Of a stretch of 64,000 nucleotides of DNA, positions 1 through 11,712 are shown piece by piece. The notes under the pieces were generated by a model, which saw only the letters and a program-made list of their open reading frames with translations, made no database searches and was not told where the DNA came from. Made by a program: the position numbers and the translations under genes. The stretch covers positions 30,306,969 through 30,370,968 of the forward strand of contig CM038468.1 in the NCBI GenBank assembly GCA_021464415.1, in the 5' to 3' direction. Source of the DNA: Lonicera japonica. Lineage: Eukaryota > Streptophyta > Magnoliopsida > Dipsacales > Caprifoliaceae. Position 1 is the stretch's first letter. Each line of letters opens with the position of its first letter.

Positions 1-1080
1 GAAATGGTTAAAAAGAATCCCATGAACTCTATTCATTGATTTTTCCTTTTTGTTATGGAATTTTTTAGTCATTTGCAAATGCTTTGTTTACCCTCAATTT
101 CAATTTAAGGCACAAGAACATTTAGGCAATCCATGGTTTCAAATGGTCCTAAATTTCTCCATTTTGGGTGTGCCTATTAGCCGGCTGAAATGAGTACTCG
201 AGCACCCTTAGTGACACCTTATATGCATCTTCCGAGACACTTTTTATGTATTGAAGAAGTTTTTGGAGTGCTAGAGTACCCATGCAAGTCTATCAATTGT
301 TTATTTAATTATTTGTATTAATGGTTTTAGGTATTGAGTACATTTTTTTTTCATCATTGCTCAAAACCCAAATTTCTCGAATCTTTAATTTTCTATCAAA
401 TTCTTTTAATTTCTCAATTGTAATTAATTTAACAATTTAGTGTGCTCTTTATCTTTGAAGTTGCACGAAAGGGTGGGACTACACCGTTGCCGATCGCGGA
501 GAACACAGGAGCCTCATGCTACCTTCAACTTAGGTGTTTATCACTTCTTATTCTCCTCTATCTCTTCCTTCTACTTCTTTCAATCATTTTCGAATTTGAA
601 GTTTTATTTTGAGTTCTACCTTTTTATTTCTTGGTATTTCTTGCATTTGTTTATGTGTTTGGCCGTGGGTATGAACTTTGGAATCCCAAAAAGAAATTTG
701 AGCAAACCACTTTCACATTTGAGGTTTCATTTTGGCTTTCTTATACTTTTTATTCTCGCATTTGGGGATGAGAAATCATGATATTTACGTTGTTTTTAGG
801 ATTCTGAACATATAGATTTTCCAGTTTTGCCTGCGGGAATGACTTTAGAAACCCACAAAGATATTAGAGCAAAAAACCCAAACACGACCCGTTTAATTTA
901 CTATGCGTCTATGCCATATATCTTAACTCGGAAAGGACATATTCAATAAACAACTTACACGACACAACCTGCCTTACCCGTTTAGTACTATATCTACTTG
1001 GTATGGGCTGGTTATATTTGTTAAATCCCATCCAAAAGCTCTAAAATAAATAACTTCTTCTTCTTATTTTTCTTCTTTGC
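1..1080. other. AT-rich stretch, no gene recognised
   Basis: Frames here are short, and the longest (440-781, plus) is a hydrophobic Phe/Leu-rich stretch with no family signature. Around 880-1040 there is a repeat-like block with cacgac/acgacac words, loosely resembling 11130-11300. No splice-bounded exon or RNA gene could be supported. Confidence 0.5.
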
Positions 1081-1159
1081 ATTAGAACGGAATCGTGACT
1101 GAGACATGTGAAATGATTGTGGTAGGGACATAAGAAGGAAGACTTATTAGCACCAGGTG

Positions 1160-1470
1160 ATTCCTTCCATGGAGTAAAAGAAAATATATTCTTTTATCAT
1201 TTTTTTGATATGGTGTGTGTACATACAATTTTAAAGGATGACTCTGATTGAGTCGGAAACTTATGACTATCATAGGATTGGGATATATAAATTACTAGGT
1301 TCGATATTCTAAGGAACGGATTAGGTAACATACCAACTCTATGATAGCAATAAATACCCTTGATCAAGTCTCCTTGTAATTATAAATTGAGCCCTTTCAC
1401 ATTTATTGGAACTTGAAAGATGTCCTATAGAGTTTGCCCTTTCATGTGTTTAAAATTATAGTACTTCATT
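1160..1470 (-). repeat. Dispersed repeat, copy 1
   Basis: This block is recognisably the reverse complement of 30535-30960. Shared words include the ttcgatattctaa stretch, the aaaggatgactctgattgag stretch and the tataaattgag..ttccaataaatgtg stretch. Its right end (about 1425-1530) also matches 8875-8965 in direct orientation. The 30.6 kb copy carries an extra ~110-bp insert (30683-30800) that is absent here, so this copy preserves the pre-insertion arrangement. It is not coding as far as I can see. Confidence 0.7.
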
Positions 1471-1679
1471 CTAGCGTGCTACATTAAACATTTGAATTGC
1501 TTGTTGGTTTGTGGAAGTTTTATTTACTTGGGTTATTACCTAGCAGAACCAAGTCCGTAAGATTATCTCAATCCTTAGCACCTTTGAAATCAAATGTGTG
1601 TGTAAAAGCTGTCACACTGAGAGAGATAGGCTGTAATAACCCAAGTCCGGAAACATCAAAATGTTCTTGTTGTTCATGA

Positions 1680-2610
1680 GAGAGAAGCAGGTATACCTGT
1701 GCAACAGTCCAATGTGTTCCAGCAGGAGAAACCTTACTTTCAACCAGCCCACAAGTCTCAGATACAGTTTCAAGCACTTCTGAATTCCCTCCCACAGTTG
1801 CAGATAGGCTTAGCAAATTTTCACCACCTGGAGGTGATTTTTTAAGCCAAAAATCTGGCAAAATCAATGAATCAGGAATCTTACAGGCCATTTATGATGC
1901 AAATCAGGTTCCTCAGTTACCACATTGTTCTCAACCTTCTTCATCTCTTCCCCATCTCAGATCTGGAAGTGTTCAAGCATTTGTTGCAGAAAAATTCATA
2001 AAAAGCTCTCAAAAGAGTTTTAATGCTGTGGATTGCTCAAATTCTATTCAACCTCACCTCCACAAGTCATAAATAACCTCTTGATGACCTCTGAAATGGT
2101 GCCCAATGTTTCCTCCACTTCCTTTAATTTTTCACCTTCCAAAAGTCCTCCTTGTGTTGTTAATGATGATTTTTCATTCACAGCTCACGCCAGAGATCAA
2201 TTTTTTTTTTCTGTTGATAATCCTCATTTTATTGAGGAAAACAATGGTGGTTTTTTCATGTCACACCTCCCGGAAAACATCCCCACAGATTACACAAAAC
2301 AGCTTTCTCTATTGTCTAGTGGTTTTCCTGCTCAATACAATTGTCAGACTGTAAAAGTTGGCCTATCTGCTCAGTCTACTGATGCTGTTTTAGTGCAGAC
2401 TGCTTCTGCAGTCATTGACAGTACTGCTCCTACTTTTTCTCAAGGCTCAAGGTGTGTTTTGCACTTTTGCTTGGTACTAGCACTCAACCTCCCTTACCTC
2501 ACATATTTTCACAACCTTTTGCTCCTTCTAATCATGTCATCCCTGAGAAAGCAGGAACACAAGCCCAATGTACACTCTTACTCATTCTAACACTCCTTGT
2601 ACTTCTTCTC
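1680..2610 (+). pseudogene. Frameshifted Ser/Thr/Pro-rich coding remnant, 5' part
   Basis: A hydrophilic Ser/Thr/Pro-rich reading frame is open from 1680 to a TAA at 2070-2072. It then continues in a second frame from about 2048 to 2450 (SPPQVINNLLMTSE..) and in a third from about 2455 to 2610. Each switch looks like a single indel. The composition is unlike the AT-rich flanks and resembles the linker parts of plant LINE ORF1-like proteins, but no domain is visible. The reading continues across the LINE at 2611-6100 into 6101-6311, so that LINE interrupted it. I do not recognise the protein. It is clearly nonfunctional. Confidence 0.5.
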
Positions 2611-2747
2611 TTTTTTTTGATAAGAAACGAAAGATTTTATTACTAGACAAAGAAAGTTACATCAAAGGAAGCAATAAAGATAGCAGTGGATGAGAAAACC
2701 ACTACAGAAATGTTACAACTCAACCCAAAACAACAAGAATAAACCCA

Positions 2748-4049
2748 TCAGGCCAAAAAACTACAACAATCCAAATCAAATAAAAGCCTATCAGTACTAT
2801 CAAATAAATTAGCAGCCCTAGCCCAAAGACCAATCAGGAATCTCAAGTGATCCCACAAGCTAGATACCGATCTATAACAATCTTCAAAAACTCTCTTGTT
2901 TCTCTCTAGCCATATTGCCCATGCTGCTGCCATCACTGACACCTTCCATAGGTTCCCAGCTTTTGCACTGCTAAAGCTCCATTCCAACCCAATCAAATCT
3001 ACCCATTTCTTAGGGGCAGCCCCTATTAACCCAAATGCCTTGAACAACTTAGCCCAGATTCCCCATACGTAGTTACAATGGAGTAGAATGTGATCAATCC
3101 CTTCGAAACCTTTTTTACACAAAATACACCAAGACGGAGATAAACACATGGATGGCCTCCTCTCTTGAATAATGTCACAAGTGTTCACTCTTCCTCTAAA
3201 TACAAGCCAAGCAAAGACCTTAACCTTGGAAGGGACTTTTCCTTTCCAAATGAAGTTATATTGTTGTGGAGTGATTGATTGCGATGAATGAGAAAGTGTT
3301 TCAAAAAAGGATTTACAAGAGAATTCACCAGAAGTGTGAGCAACCCATACCCGTTTATCCAATGAATTTTGGTTTAGATTTAAGCCATGAGTCAAACCTA
3401 ACAGGGAAACATACTCATCGACCTCCCTATCAAGGAAGAACCTACGAAATGAAAGGTTCCACGAATACTCTAAATGGGATGACCATGAGATTACCAAATG
3501 AATGGTAGCATTTTGATCACAAGAAATCCTATATAGTCTAGGGAAACTGATTTTGAGTGGGCTATCCCCTACCCATGAATCCTCCCAAAAGCGGATTCTC
3601 TCCCCATTTCCCACAACCAATTTAATATGTTGCTCAAAGTCACTCCACACCCTTGAAATAGACTTCCAAGGAGCACGAAGGGAGCCATTAATGTCATGTG
3701 AAGAGTCCCACCCATTCGGATGAGAGCCATACTTACTTGTTATAATCGCATGCCAAAGTGAATTACTTTCAAGTGGGAACCGCCAAAGCCATTTACCTAG
3801 CAATGCCTTATTCCTTTTAATTAAGTTTCCCACGCCAAGCCCTCCATCTATCTTAGGTCTCGAAACAACCTCCCAATTCACAAGATGATCTTTTTTTCCT
3901 TCCCCTCTTCCTTCCCAAAGGAAGTCCCTCATTAACTTTTCCAAAATTGATGCTACTTTTTGGGGAATTTTGAAAATAGAAAGGTAGTAAATTGGAATAC
4001 TCCCCAAAACCGATTGAAGCAAAGTTAATCTCCCCCCTTTGAAAGGCAT
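2748..4049 (-). pseudogene. LINE ORF2 3' part: RT thumb and zf-RVT domain
   Basis: This frame continues the reverse transcriptase after the frameshift near 4033. It opens with GGRLTLLQSVL..IPIYYLS, the conserved segment after the palm. The zf-RVT zinc-binding region follows around residues 255-345 (KVFAWLVFRGRVNT, then a C..C..H..C set ending in DHILLHCNYVWGIW). The tail has the usual W..ERN..F segment (AIWLERNKRVFED). The stop lies about 130 bp before the poly-A end, so the 3' UTR is short. The listed ATG is internal. Apart from the single frameshift the frame is undamaged, suggesting a fairly young copy. Confidence 0.92.
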
Positions 4050-6097
4050 CCTTTATGCCACCCATCAACTCTTTTTGAGACTCGCTCTATAACCGGGTTC
4101 CAAAACTCAATGCTATTGGGATTACCACCTAATGGTAAACCCAAATAGCTAAGAGGCCATTCCCCACACCCGCACCCAAGCGTATTTGCAATTCCGGACA
4201 GCTGTGACGGTGCTAAATTCAGCCCCACCACTATGCTTTTTCCCATGTTGATTTTTAGACCCGATAGCAATGAAAATATCTTAAGCACCCCAGCCAAATT
4301 ATCAGCCACAAGACTATCATTTGGAATAAAAAAGATGCTATCATCAGCAAATTGCAAATGAGAAATTTCAGTTTTATTACGCCCAATTTCAAAACCCCTA
4401 ACAACCTTCTTCTCACATGCTCTTTTCATTAACCTACTTAAGACATCCGCCACTAATATGAAAAGAAAAGGGGATAGTGGATCCCCTTGACGTAGCCCCC
4501 TCGAAGCCCCAAAAAGCCCACTTGGTTTCCCGTTAATCATAACCGAGAAATTAACCGAAGAGAGACACCCTCTAATCCAACTTCTCCATCTTCTCCCAAA
4601 CCCTTTTTTATCCAAAACGAAATCCAAAAAATCCCAATTAATGTGGTCATACGCCTTTTCAAAGTCTATTTTGAACACCACACCCTCTCTCTTATTTACC
4701 CTATAGTCCTCCACTACCTCATTGGCGATAAGCACTAAATCGAGTATTTGCCTCCCATGTACAAACGCACCTTGAGACAAATCAATTGTTTCCCCCAAAA
4801 CCCTCTTCAATCTCAAAGAAAGTACTTTTGCCAATACCTTGTACAAGGAAGTAACAAGGCTAATTGGTCTAAAATCCTTAATTGAGATTGAATTCAACTT
4901 CTTAGGAATAAGACAAATGAAAGTGGCATTAGTTTTAATATTCACCACACCATTCTCATGAAACTCCCGGAATACACCCATAATATCTCTTTTGATGACC
5001 TCCCATCCGGCTTGTAAAGAAGCCATTGAAAAACCATCCGGGCCGGGAGCCTTATCCCCATCACATAGGAATAAAGCTTCCTTTACCTCAGTCTCTTCAA
5101 ACGGACGTTCTAACATTTCCATACTTTGAGTTTCCACCCTCGCCCAATCAAGACCGTCAATCCCGAAGCTGTGACCCTTTCCATCCTTATAGAGATTTTC
5201 AAAGTAGTTTAGGATTTCTCTTTCTATCTCTCTTTCTGTTTGAAATACCTCCCCACTCTCATTTTCAAGTTTATTGATTATGTTATTTACTTTCCTACCA
5301 CTCGCCACTCTATGGAATAACTTGGAATTATTATCCCACTCAATCACTCCTTTGACTTTTGCTTTTTGGTGCCAAGACGCTTCCTCTTTAACTAGTAACT
5401 CCTCTAATTTTCTTCTTAATGCACCTCTCTCTAACCTCTCATCCTCATTTAAGCGTGAAGAGGAGTCAATCTTATCTAGCTTCTCTATGCGTCTCAAGAT
5501 AGCGAATTTTTCAATTCTAATATCCCCAAACACCTCTTTGTTCCACTTTCTAACCTCTCTTTTCACATCCCCCAATTTCATCATGAACTTATAGCCCTCC
5601 CACCCTTGATGCACACTCGATTCCCACCACTCCTTGAATTTCCCACAAAACTCCTTGTTTCTCAACCACATATTTTCAAAGCGAAAAGGCGTTGGGCCCC
5701 ACTTGAAGCAATTAGTGTCGAGAATTATCGGACAATGATCCGAAGTTGCTCTAACCAATGCCTCTTGCCTAACCAATTGGACCGTATCCTCCCACCCTGC
5801 TGTAAACAGAAATCTATCCAATCTAGAGCAAGCCAACCTTTCCCTCATATTTGACCATGTAAAATCCGAGTTATGCATTGCTATATCTCGCAATTCCGCC
5901 TCCACAATAAAATTATCAAACTCTCTCATTGTTTTTGTTCTTCTACCCCCCCCTAATTTTTCTGACGGGATCCTGACCGCATTGAAGTCCCCTCCAACGC
6001 ACCATCTCTTTCCACAATAACCGAACACATCCCCTAGCTCTACCCAAAAATCATTTCTTTCCCTTCGTTTACACGGCCCGTACTCCCTACCAGCCAA
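4025..6097 (-). pseudogene. LINE ORF2 5' part: endonuclease (partial) and reverse transcriptase
   Basis: This 690-codon open frame encodes the start of the LINE replication protein. The N-terminal ~130 residues are the second half of an apurinic-type endonuclease: GGDFNAVR near residue 37, then TWSN, SRLDRFL and SDHCPI. A coiled, charged linker follows (about 140-280). The reverse transcriptase runs from about 340 to the end, with DKAPGPDGF, the FKIDFEKAYDH catalytic Asp near 470, GLRQGDPLSP near 530 and FADD near 585. It ends prematurely at KGG followed by a stop because one base is missing in a C run (plus 4031-4036). The reading resumes in the frame of 2748-4049. The upstream half of the endonuclease is absent, so the first ATG is not a true start. 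Confidence 0.92.
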
Positions 6098-6100
6098 CTC

Positions 6101-6311
6101 AACACTTCAAGTAGTTCTCAACTAACTAGTTCATCACCGACCAAAACTTTTGCTAGTTTATTAAAAATTTCGGATAACCTCAACAGTCACCTCCACCATT
6201 CTTGCTCCCATTCCTACTCCTTACATCAAAGGAAACCTTCCAGCTATCAAGCTTGATGAGTCAGTTTACCAAAAAGCAGTTCAGGCCTTGCTGAAGCTTG
6301 ACTACAATTAA
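6101..6311 (+). pseudogene. Coding remnant resuming after LINE copy 1
   Basis: This piece appears to continue the Ser/Thr-rich frame that ends at 2610. It reads TSSSSQLTSSSPTKTFASLL, then after a frameshift PIPTPYIKGNLPAIKLDE, and stops at TAA near 6311. A segment of the type SFA..L...P.P.I.G.LPAIK.DE.VYQK precedes the DUF4283 domain in plant LINE ORF1-like proteins. I therefore suggest a decayed DUF4283-type ORF1 leader, from family resemblance recalled without a search. The DUF4283 core itself is not present downstream. Confidence 0.4.
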
Positions 6312-6381
6312 TAATTTTCTTGGTCCTTAACTGTTACGTTAAAGCTGATTTTATATTATCTAGGAGAAAGGGAGAAAACCT

Positions 6382-6633
6382 TCATTTTGGAGTATAACCA
6401 CTGTAAGAGGAGGTGGTAGGTGCATCTATTATCCATATTTTAGCTTCGGCTCCTAAAACTTCTTCTCTGTTGCAGCTCATTTGAGAAATTTTGCTGTTGA
6501 CGCTGTTGGTGGCAAATGATTCCAAAATAGGGGTAGGTTCGGATCCAACACTTGTTTGAGTTACCATAAAAAACGGTTTTCTTCTGTTCGGTTTCTCTTT
6601 GTTTTGAACTACGAGAAACTGCAACAGATCCAA
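6382..6633 (-). other. Unrecognised frame conserved in the inverted duplication, left copy
   Basis: This 83-codon frame ends ..EAKIWIIDAPTTSSYSGYTPK and a stop. The same C-terminal stretch appears on the plus strand at about 23890-24172 (..EAKIRIIDTPSTFSYNGYIPK and a stop), with a frame break upstream. The two copies are arranged head to head as the outermost pair of the large inverted duplication. Shared length, frame and stop suggest a terminal exon of a host gene, but I recognise no family. Non-coding homology would also produce this similarity. Confidence 0.35.
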
Positions 6634-6739
6634 TTAATGTCTGTGTTTGGATTTAAAATCTGTCTATCCCAATAAAAATTTTGGACTTGGAACACCCCTA
6701 GTAGAACTAGTGATTGGTCTGAAATTTTCTTGTTTTGTC

Positions 6740-7060
6740 TTACATATTTCAATACAGAAAACATCACTTAGAAGATGTCGAAGTTGTTCAAAATGCCAAT
6801 TGAGAGACTAGCTAGTGACTTCACACTCAATTTGTACCCTCTGTTTTGCTTCTTATGTTCTTTCACTTCTTTGTAATAATCATATTACAAATTTAGTCTG
6901 GTAACTTGACGCTTAATTTGAATGCTTGGCTTTGCTTATATTCTTTATTATAATCATACATTCACATTAAAATTGATTTCCTCTGTGGTTTTTGAACAAC
7001 TAATTTCAAGCAATGAATAACACATTTTTTTTGTAGAAAGAACCATTTCTATAAGCTTTT
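6740..7060 (+). repeat. Dispersed host repeat, copy A
   Basis: This block shares its order of words with 7960-8275 and with 11640-11710 plus 13362-13620. These are: ttgagagactagct, acttcacactcaatttg, a CTCTGTTTTGCTTCTTATGTTC-like run, and TTTCAAGCAAT..ACACA. A partial copy lies at 10143-10200 and an inverted one at 23590-23760. The most conserved core, seen in the other copies, is GGGCTGTGCCTAAATGCAGA. It does not read as protein. It is a fragment of the duplicated host segment rather than a classic transposon, because I see no terminal repeats. Confidence 0.65.
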
Positions 7061-7144
7061 AAAAGAATGAACGGGCCTAGCTATCTGCATGTTATCCTTC
7101 ATTATAGAACTCCAATTAAGTTTAAGTTCTCTTTATGTTTGCAG

Positions 7145-7217
7145 GTAAAGATCCTTGATGTGCTTTATTGGCAGAAATCACTAAATCTATCTGAAAATCT
7201 GTTTGCACATCCCAATT
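7145..7217 (+). other. 73-nt exon-like unit, copy 1
   Basis: The unit is bounded by a TTTGCAG acceptor and a GTAAGT donor and reads VKILDVLYWQKSLNLSENLF and four more residues in frame. Two other copies of exactly 73 nt with the same splice-like borders lie at 14294-14366 (plus) and 21431-21503 (minus). Equal length and intact borders in three diverged copies argue for an ancestral coding exon. I do not recognise the protein. The other two copies contain frame breaks, so the exon is probably dead there. Confidence 0.45.
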
Positions 7218-7629
7218 GTAAGTATTGCGTGTGGGCCATGGGTCCCACAATTAATTTTAACTGTATGACTGCTTTATTCAATAACAACTGTGATGCATGT
7301 TGGCATGGGTTCCCCAATGAATGGTGACACCCCAAAATCTTGTTAGTTGGTTGACTTGGTTCCCACTGCCTTAATATTCAAGGCTACTATTCCTACCACA
7401 ATTATACAATAATAACTGTGGGTTGTCAATTATCATGTGAGATCAATAATTGGAAGGCACTTGCCTTCATGACTAAAAGTGAAATGTATATGTTGAGTCC
7501 ATATTATGATCCCAGTATTCAACTCAACATTTATATCATCCATAAAATATTATAATCTGATTATAAATACCTTTATATTTATGAATAAAGGACAAGAGAC
7601 AGACGTAGCTAAAAATATCTTGGCTCAAG

Positions 7630-8275
7630 TTGCACGTAACACCTGAGCAGTCATTAAGACCCACTAATGATATGTACATATATAAGTTTGTATTATGTTA
7701 TATGTATACATATGTTAATCTCCATGTTTGTATTATTTGTATAAAACTATTCACGTATATATGCTGTAATTATGTATTTGGGTGTGTGTAATACAGTAAT
7801 ACCTGCTTCTAGATTGAATTTGTTGGCCATATTTGGGTGGAGATTATCTGCTCATAAAAGAGTCATCCAGAAAGACCACACCAAATACAGTACAGGCTTT
7901 CGCAATTATATTACGCGTTGGATTATTATTATTGTTGGGGATGCAATATGTTTAACTGACGTAAGGGCTGTGCCTAAATGCAGAATCGGCTACAATTGAT
8001 CAAGAGGCCCTTTGAGAGACTAGCTGGTAACTTCATACGTAATTTGAACCCTCTGTTTGTCTCTTATGTTCTTCATAATAATCACATTACCAATAACTTG
8101 ACACAATTGAATGCTCAACTTTGCATCTTATGTCCTTTCTGCTTTGTTACAATCCCATAGCCACGATAAAACTTATTTCCTTTGTGGTTTTTGAATGACT
8201 TAGTTCAAGCAATCGATGGACACAATTACTGTAGAAATTACTGTAGAAATGACTAATTTATTTGGTTTTAACAGT
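7630..8275 (+). repeat. Direct repeat of about 0.6 kb, copy B
   Basis: From the tatatgtatacatatg-like start through ggggatgcaatatgtttaac, GGGCTGTGCCTAAATGCAGA and on to TTCAAGCAATCGATG, this block matches 11265-11710 followed by 13362-13620. The second copy is interrupted by LINE copy 2 (11713-13361). Comparison of the two shows the uninterrupted target site (..actagctggtaacttc..). No protein is encoded. Confidence 0.75.
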
Positions 8276-11264
8276 TGATTTGGACGGAAGGGCTAATGGT
8301 GTTCAATTTTCATAGTTTGAGGGCTTAATTGACACAAGATTAACTTTAGGGGTTAAATTGAAACACAATAAAGTTGAAGATTGGTTGCTCCTTTTGATGT
8401 CCATAACTCTTGGTACAAGTTGTCAACTAGGTTCAGCTAGATCTTTATCTTTCCAAGCTTCTGCGACTTAAAATCATTAGTAAACAGCTGCTCTGAGTTG
8501 TTAATCATTATACAATAGTTGTGACACGTGTGGGCCATACTTCCCTTTGTGAATGTGTCACGCCCCAAAATTTAGGCATGAACTCTTTAGGTGGTAAAAA
8601 TTATTATAATAAGCAAAAACTACAAAAAGTTTAATACGCTGTAATAACCGTCCATAGTATTGAACATAGTTGTATCGTGCAATTTTTCGGTATATATATA
8701 GCTGTATATTATATGTCAAATTAGGTTCATATTAGAACAACTACAAGAGCCAAGGTTGTCATCTAAATATGGCATCCAAAGATGCCCCGTAGGGAGTAGG
8801 TCGGCATTTGAAAAATCTCTGCTATACTGCAATAGTAAAATAGAATAATCTTTTGTTGGAAGAGGTATGCAAAATTTGCCCTTTTATGTGTTTATAATTA
8901 TAGTACTTACATTTTGTCTTACTTCATTAAATTGCTAGTTGGTTTCTAGAAGATTTAACAAGGTTGCAAATATAAATTACATAAAAAGCCAGTTTGGCGA
9001 GATATAAAAAAATCAACTGCTAGTCCCTATTTATTTATTTTTGCCTTATATTTTTAGTCCGTACTTTGGAAAAAGGTGTGTACAATTGCCAATGCGTTAT
9101 TTGCTGAAAGAGGGACAGCACTCTATTTGCGAAAAGCCTGAAATAGAGGGACTAAAACTTAAAACTATGTTGGGCGTACATGCTAACATGCTACTTGCTG
9201 AAAAAGAGGACTAAAAACATAGCATATTGTCTTTACTGGTTTACATTTCATCCTTTTATATTCAACGGGTCCTCGCCAGATTGGTAGGGTAGTAATGTAA
9301 TGTTAATCCATTTTTTCTGCATAACAAGTGTTAGATATGTCAACATATTACTCATGGGAGAAAGAGGGACTAAAATCATAAAGCAACTAGTATTGTCCTT
9401 TTTTTGATTGAGTATATTATTCAAAAGTTTTACTGTTTACAGTCAGAATTGATATTTAATTATTTACTCCTACCCATTTTAATTTCTTTTAAATTTTTTA
9501 ATTTTCTAATTGTTCTATTTAAAAATATTAATAAAAAAGCCCTCTGTCCCTGATCAAGAGTTGCTGTTTCATTTTTAATAGTTTATAATTGAGAAATTGA
9601 GTTGTTATATCTGGTGATGTAGATCCTGATACTGGCTAATGATTCAAAATGTTCTGGGGATACTCTATTGTTCATGGCAAGCTGCAGTAGGGGTGCTCCT
9701 CAGTTTGGAGTCAAAACTCTTTAAGGAATCCACACTCAATCCAAATATCCAATTATAGTTGATTTTTATGATTTTAGAATCCATTCCAAACAAAACCAAA
9801 CCAAACTGGATTTAGACTCCACTCCAAACTGTTATGTAAACTTCAGAAAGAACTACATTGATCTTGGTGCCTTGGTGGTATTAAAGAAACAACATGGCGC
9901 AATAAAAAGAAAAATAAGATACACAGATTGTTTCCTGCAAGTCATATGTTGACAGGTGTAGAAAAGTTTGGTTTCTGGCTAATTTTTGTTCTAAGTGAAG
10001 AGAAAGTTGCAGTTATTACTGTACTGTGCCAAACTGATAGCTTCCCAAATACATTATCGACTTGCATAATTGATATCTTCGGTTCATATTACTTGTCGGA
10101 TTATAGTTATTATGAGTGGGCATGTAACAAATTTAACTAACATAAGGGCTGTGCCTGCAGAATCGGCTAGTGTTGTTCAAGAGCCCTATTGAGAGACTAT
10201 CTGGTTTTTGAAATTAAACCCGCATACAGTCTCCACGTTCTCTCACCAACTTATCACATAACCCCAGAGTCTTGTTCTGCAACAACTTTCCACAGCCCTT
10301 ACTCACGAAGGAAGCAGTCTAAATAACTGGGATTAAGAAGCTCGGTTCCTGGAGGTTACTTACTTCTCTTTCTGCCTCTTTGAGTTTTTCCTCTTAATTA
10401 TATACTCACTTTCTCTCTTTCTTGCTTTTGTCTGAGATATTATGGTTGTTTTGTGGATTAAGTGATAATGCCCTACTTGATTTTGATGTGTTAAAGTATT
10501 TATTTCTTTATAATTGATTGTTATAACGAGGAAATGAATGATCTTGCATTGGTGGGTTCTCTCCTTTTAGAGTTAATTTGGACTACCTTCTAAGCATGAC
10601 TCCTTGGGAGGTTATATATATAGCATGGAGTACTGCATGTTTTTGAATAGAACAGAGAAAGGTTTTGTTTGGTTGACCTATAACCGTTAAGTTCTTTGTT
10701 TCGGTTCGATTGATTGGCTCATGAAAGCATTATGAAACTTTCTGATTGCGTCATTGTGGAGGGTTTTGCCAATACTGATCTTGTAGATGTTTACCCTTCA
10801 CTTAAATTGCAAGTACAAGATGGTCCTTTCTAACAACTATGTTAAAACTCTTTATTATCCAACACTGAAGCTCCTCCTCACTTTAAACAAGTGAGGGAAG
10901 CTGAAGAGAAAGTTATTCTCAAATTACTTCTTCAAGAACCCTTTTACCGTGTGATATTCTCCCCGTTTATGAGATTTGATGGAATCTAGTATTTGTGTTT
11001 TTGCTTGAGAATGCAGGTCTCAAAATTGTTATGTGCAAATGACAAATTGGCATCGATTAAAAATGACATGATTTTTCTTGCCTTTTGTGCTTAAGCTTGC
11101 CATAAATAAATTTAGAAGCAGCCATGGCAAAATTAGACTTGACACTGTAATACGACACAAATTGGCACAAAACGACAAGTTAATGGGTCAACTTTAAGTG
11201 CTGCTTGTATAATTAGTCTTGACCCAATAAGACAGGGTAGTTAACCAATTAGCTCGCTTAAGAT
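8276..11264. other. No gene seen; repeat fragments
   Basis: The stretch contains a piece matching 1425-1530 (8875-8965). At 9010-9400 there is a possible MITE-like block with agggactaaaa words in both orientations. The segment 9990-10200 reappears inverted at 23590-23770. I found no exon pair or domain. The frame 9928-10140 lies inside the repeated segment and is not a gene. Confidence 0.5.
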
Positions 11265-11712
11265 ACACTAACACGGTAGCACTCGTTTAGATCCATTAAT
11301 GATATACACACACGTATACTTTTTTTTTTTTGCACTATGTTTACTATGCATACATATGGTATATATGTGGTTTATTATTTGAATAAAAGTATACATGCAT
11401 ATATGGTGTAATTATATATTTGGGTGTGTGAGTATGTTTTATTTCTGATGATCATCCCACCTACTTCTAGATTGAATTTCTTGACCAAATTTTGGTGGAG
11501 ATGATATGCTCATTATAGAGCCATCAATGACAACCATACGAAGCCTTTTCAAATACACTACAGACTTGTATTATTATAGACTTCGCTTCATATTACATGT
11601 CGAATTATAATTGTTATCATTGGGGATGCAATAAGTTTTAACTAACATGAGGGCTGTGCCTAAATGCAGAATCGGCTACAATTGTTCAAAGAGGTCTATT
11701 GAGATACTAGTT

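Larger units (their letters stand above)
2611..6100 (-). mobile_element. LINE (L1-type), 5'-truncated, copy 1
   Basis: A non-LTR retrotransposon of the plant L1 type lies on the minus strand. The 3' end is at 2611, where the plus strand shows a run of eight T (a poly-A tail on the element strand) followed by GATAAGAAACG. The other LINE copies here begin almost identically. The body encodes the C-terminal half of the endonuclease, the reverse transcriptase and a zf-RVT region. The 5' end stops inside the endonuclease, which is the usual result of incomplete reverse transcription. The flanks at 2589-2610 and 6101-6119 both begin AACACT and end TTCTC, so they may be a diverged target-site duplication. 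It is the best-preserved LINE in the window, with one frameshift. Confidence 0.93.

Noticed and set aside
440..781. 113-codon frame as a membrane protein
   Set aside because: The hydrophobicity reflects T-rich DNA; no start context, exon borders or homologous copy.
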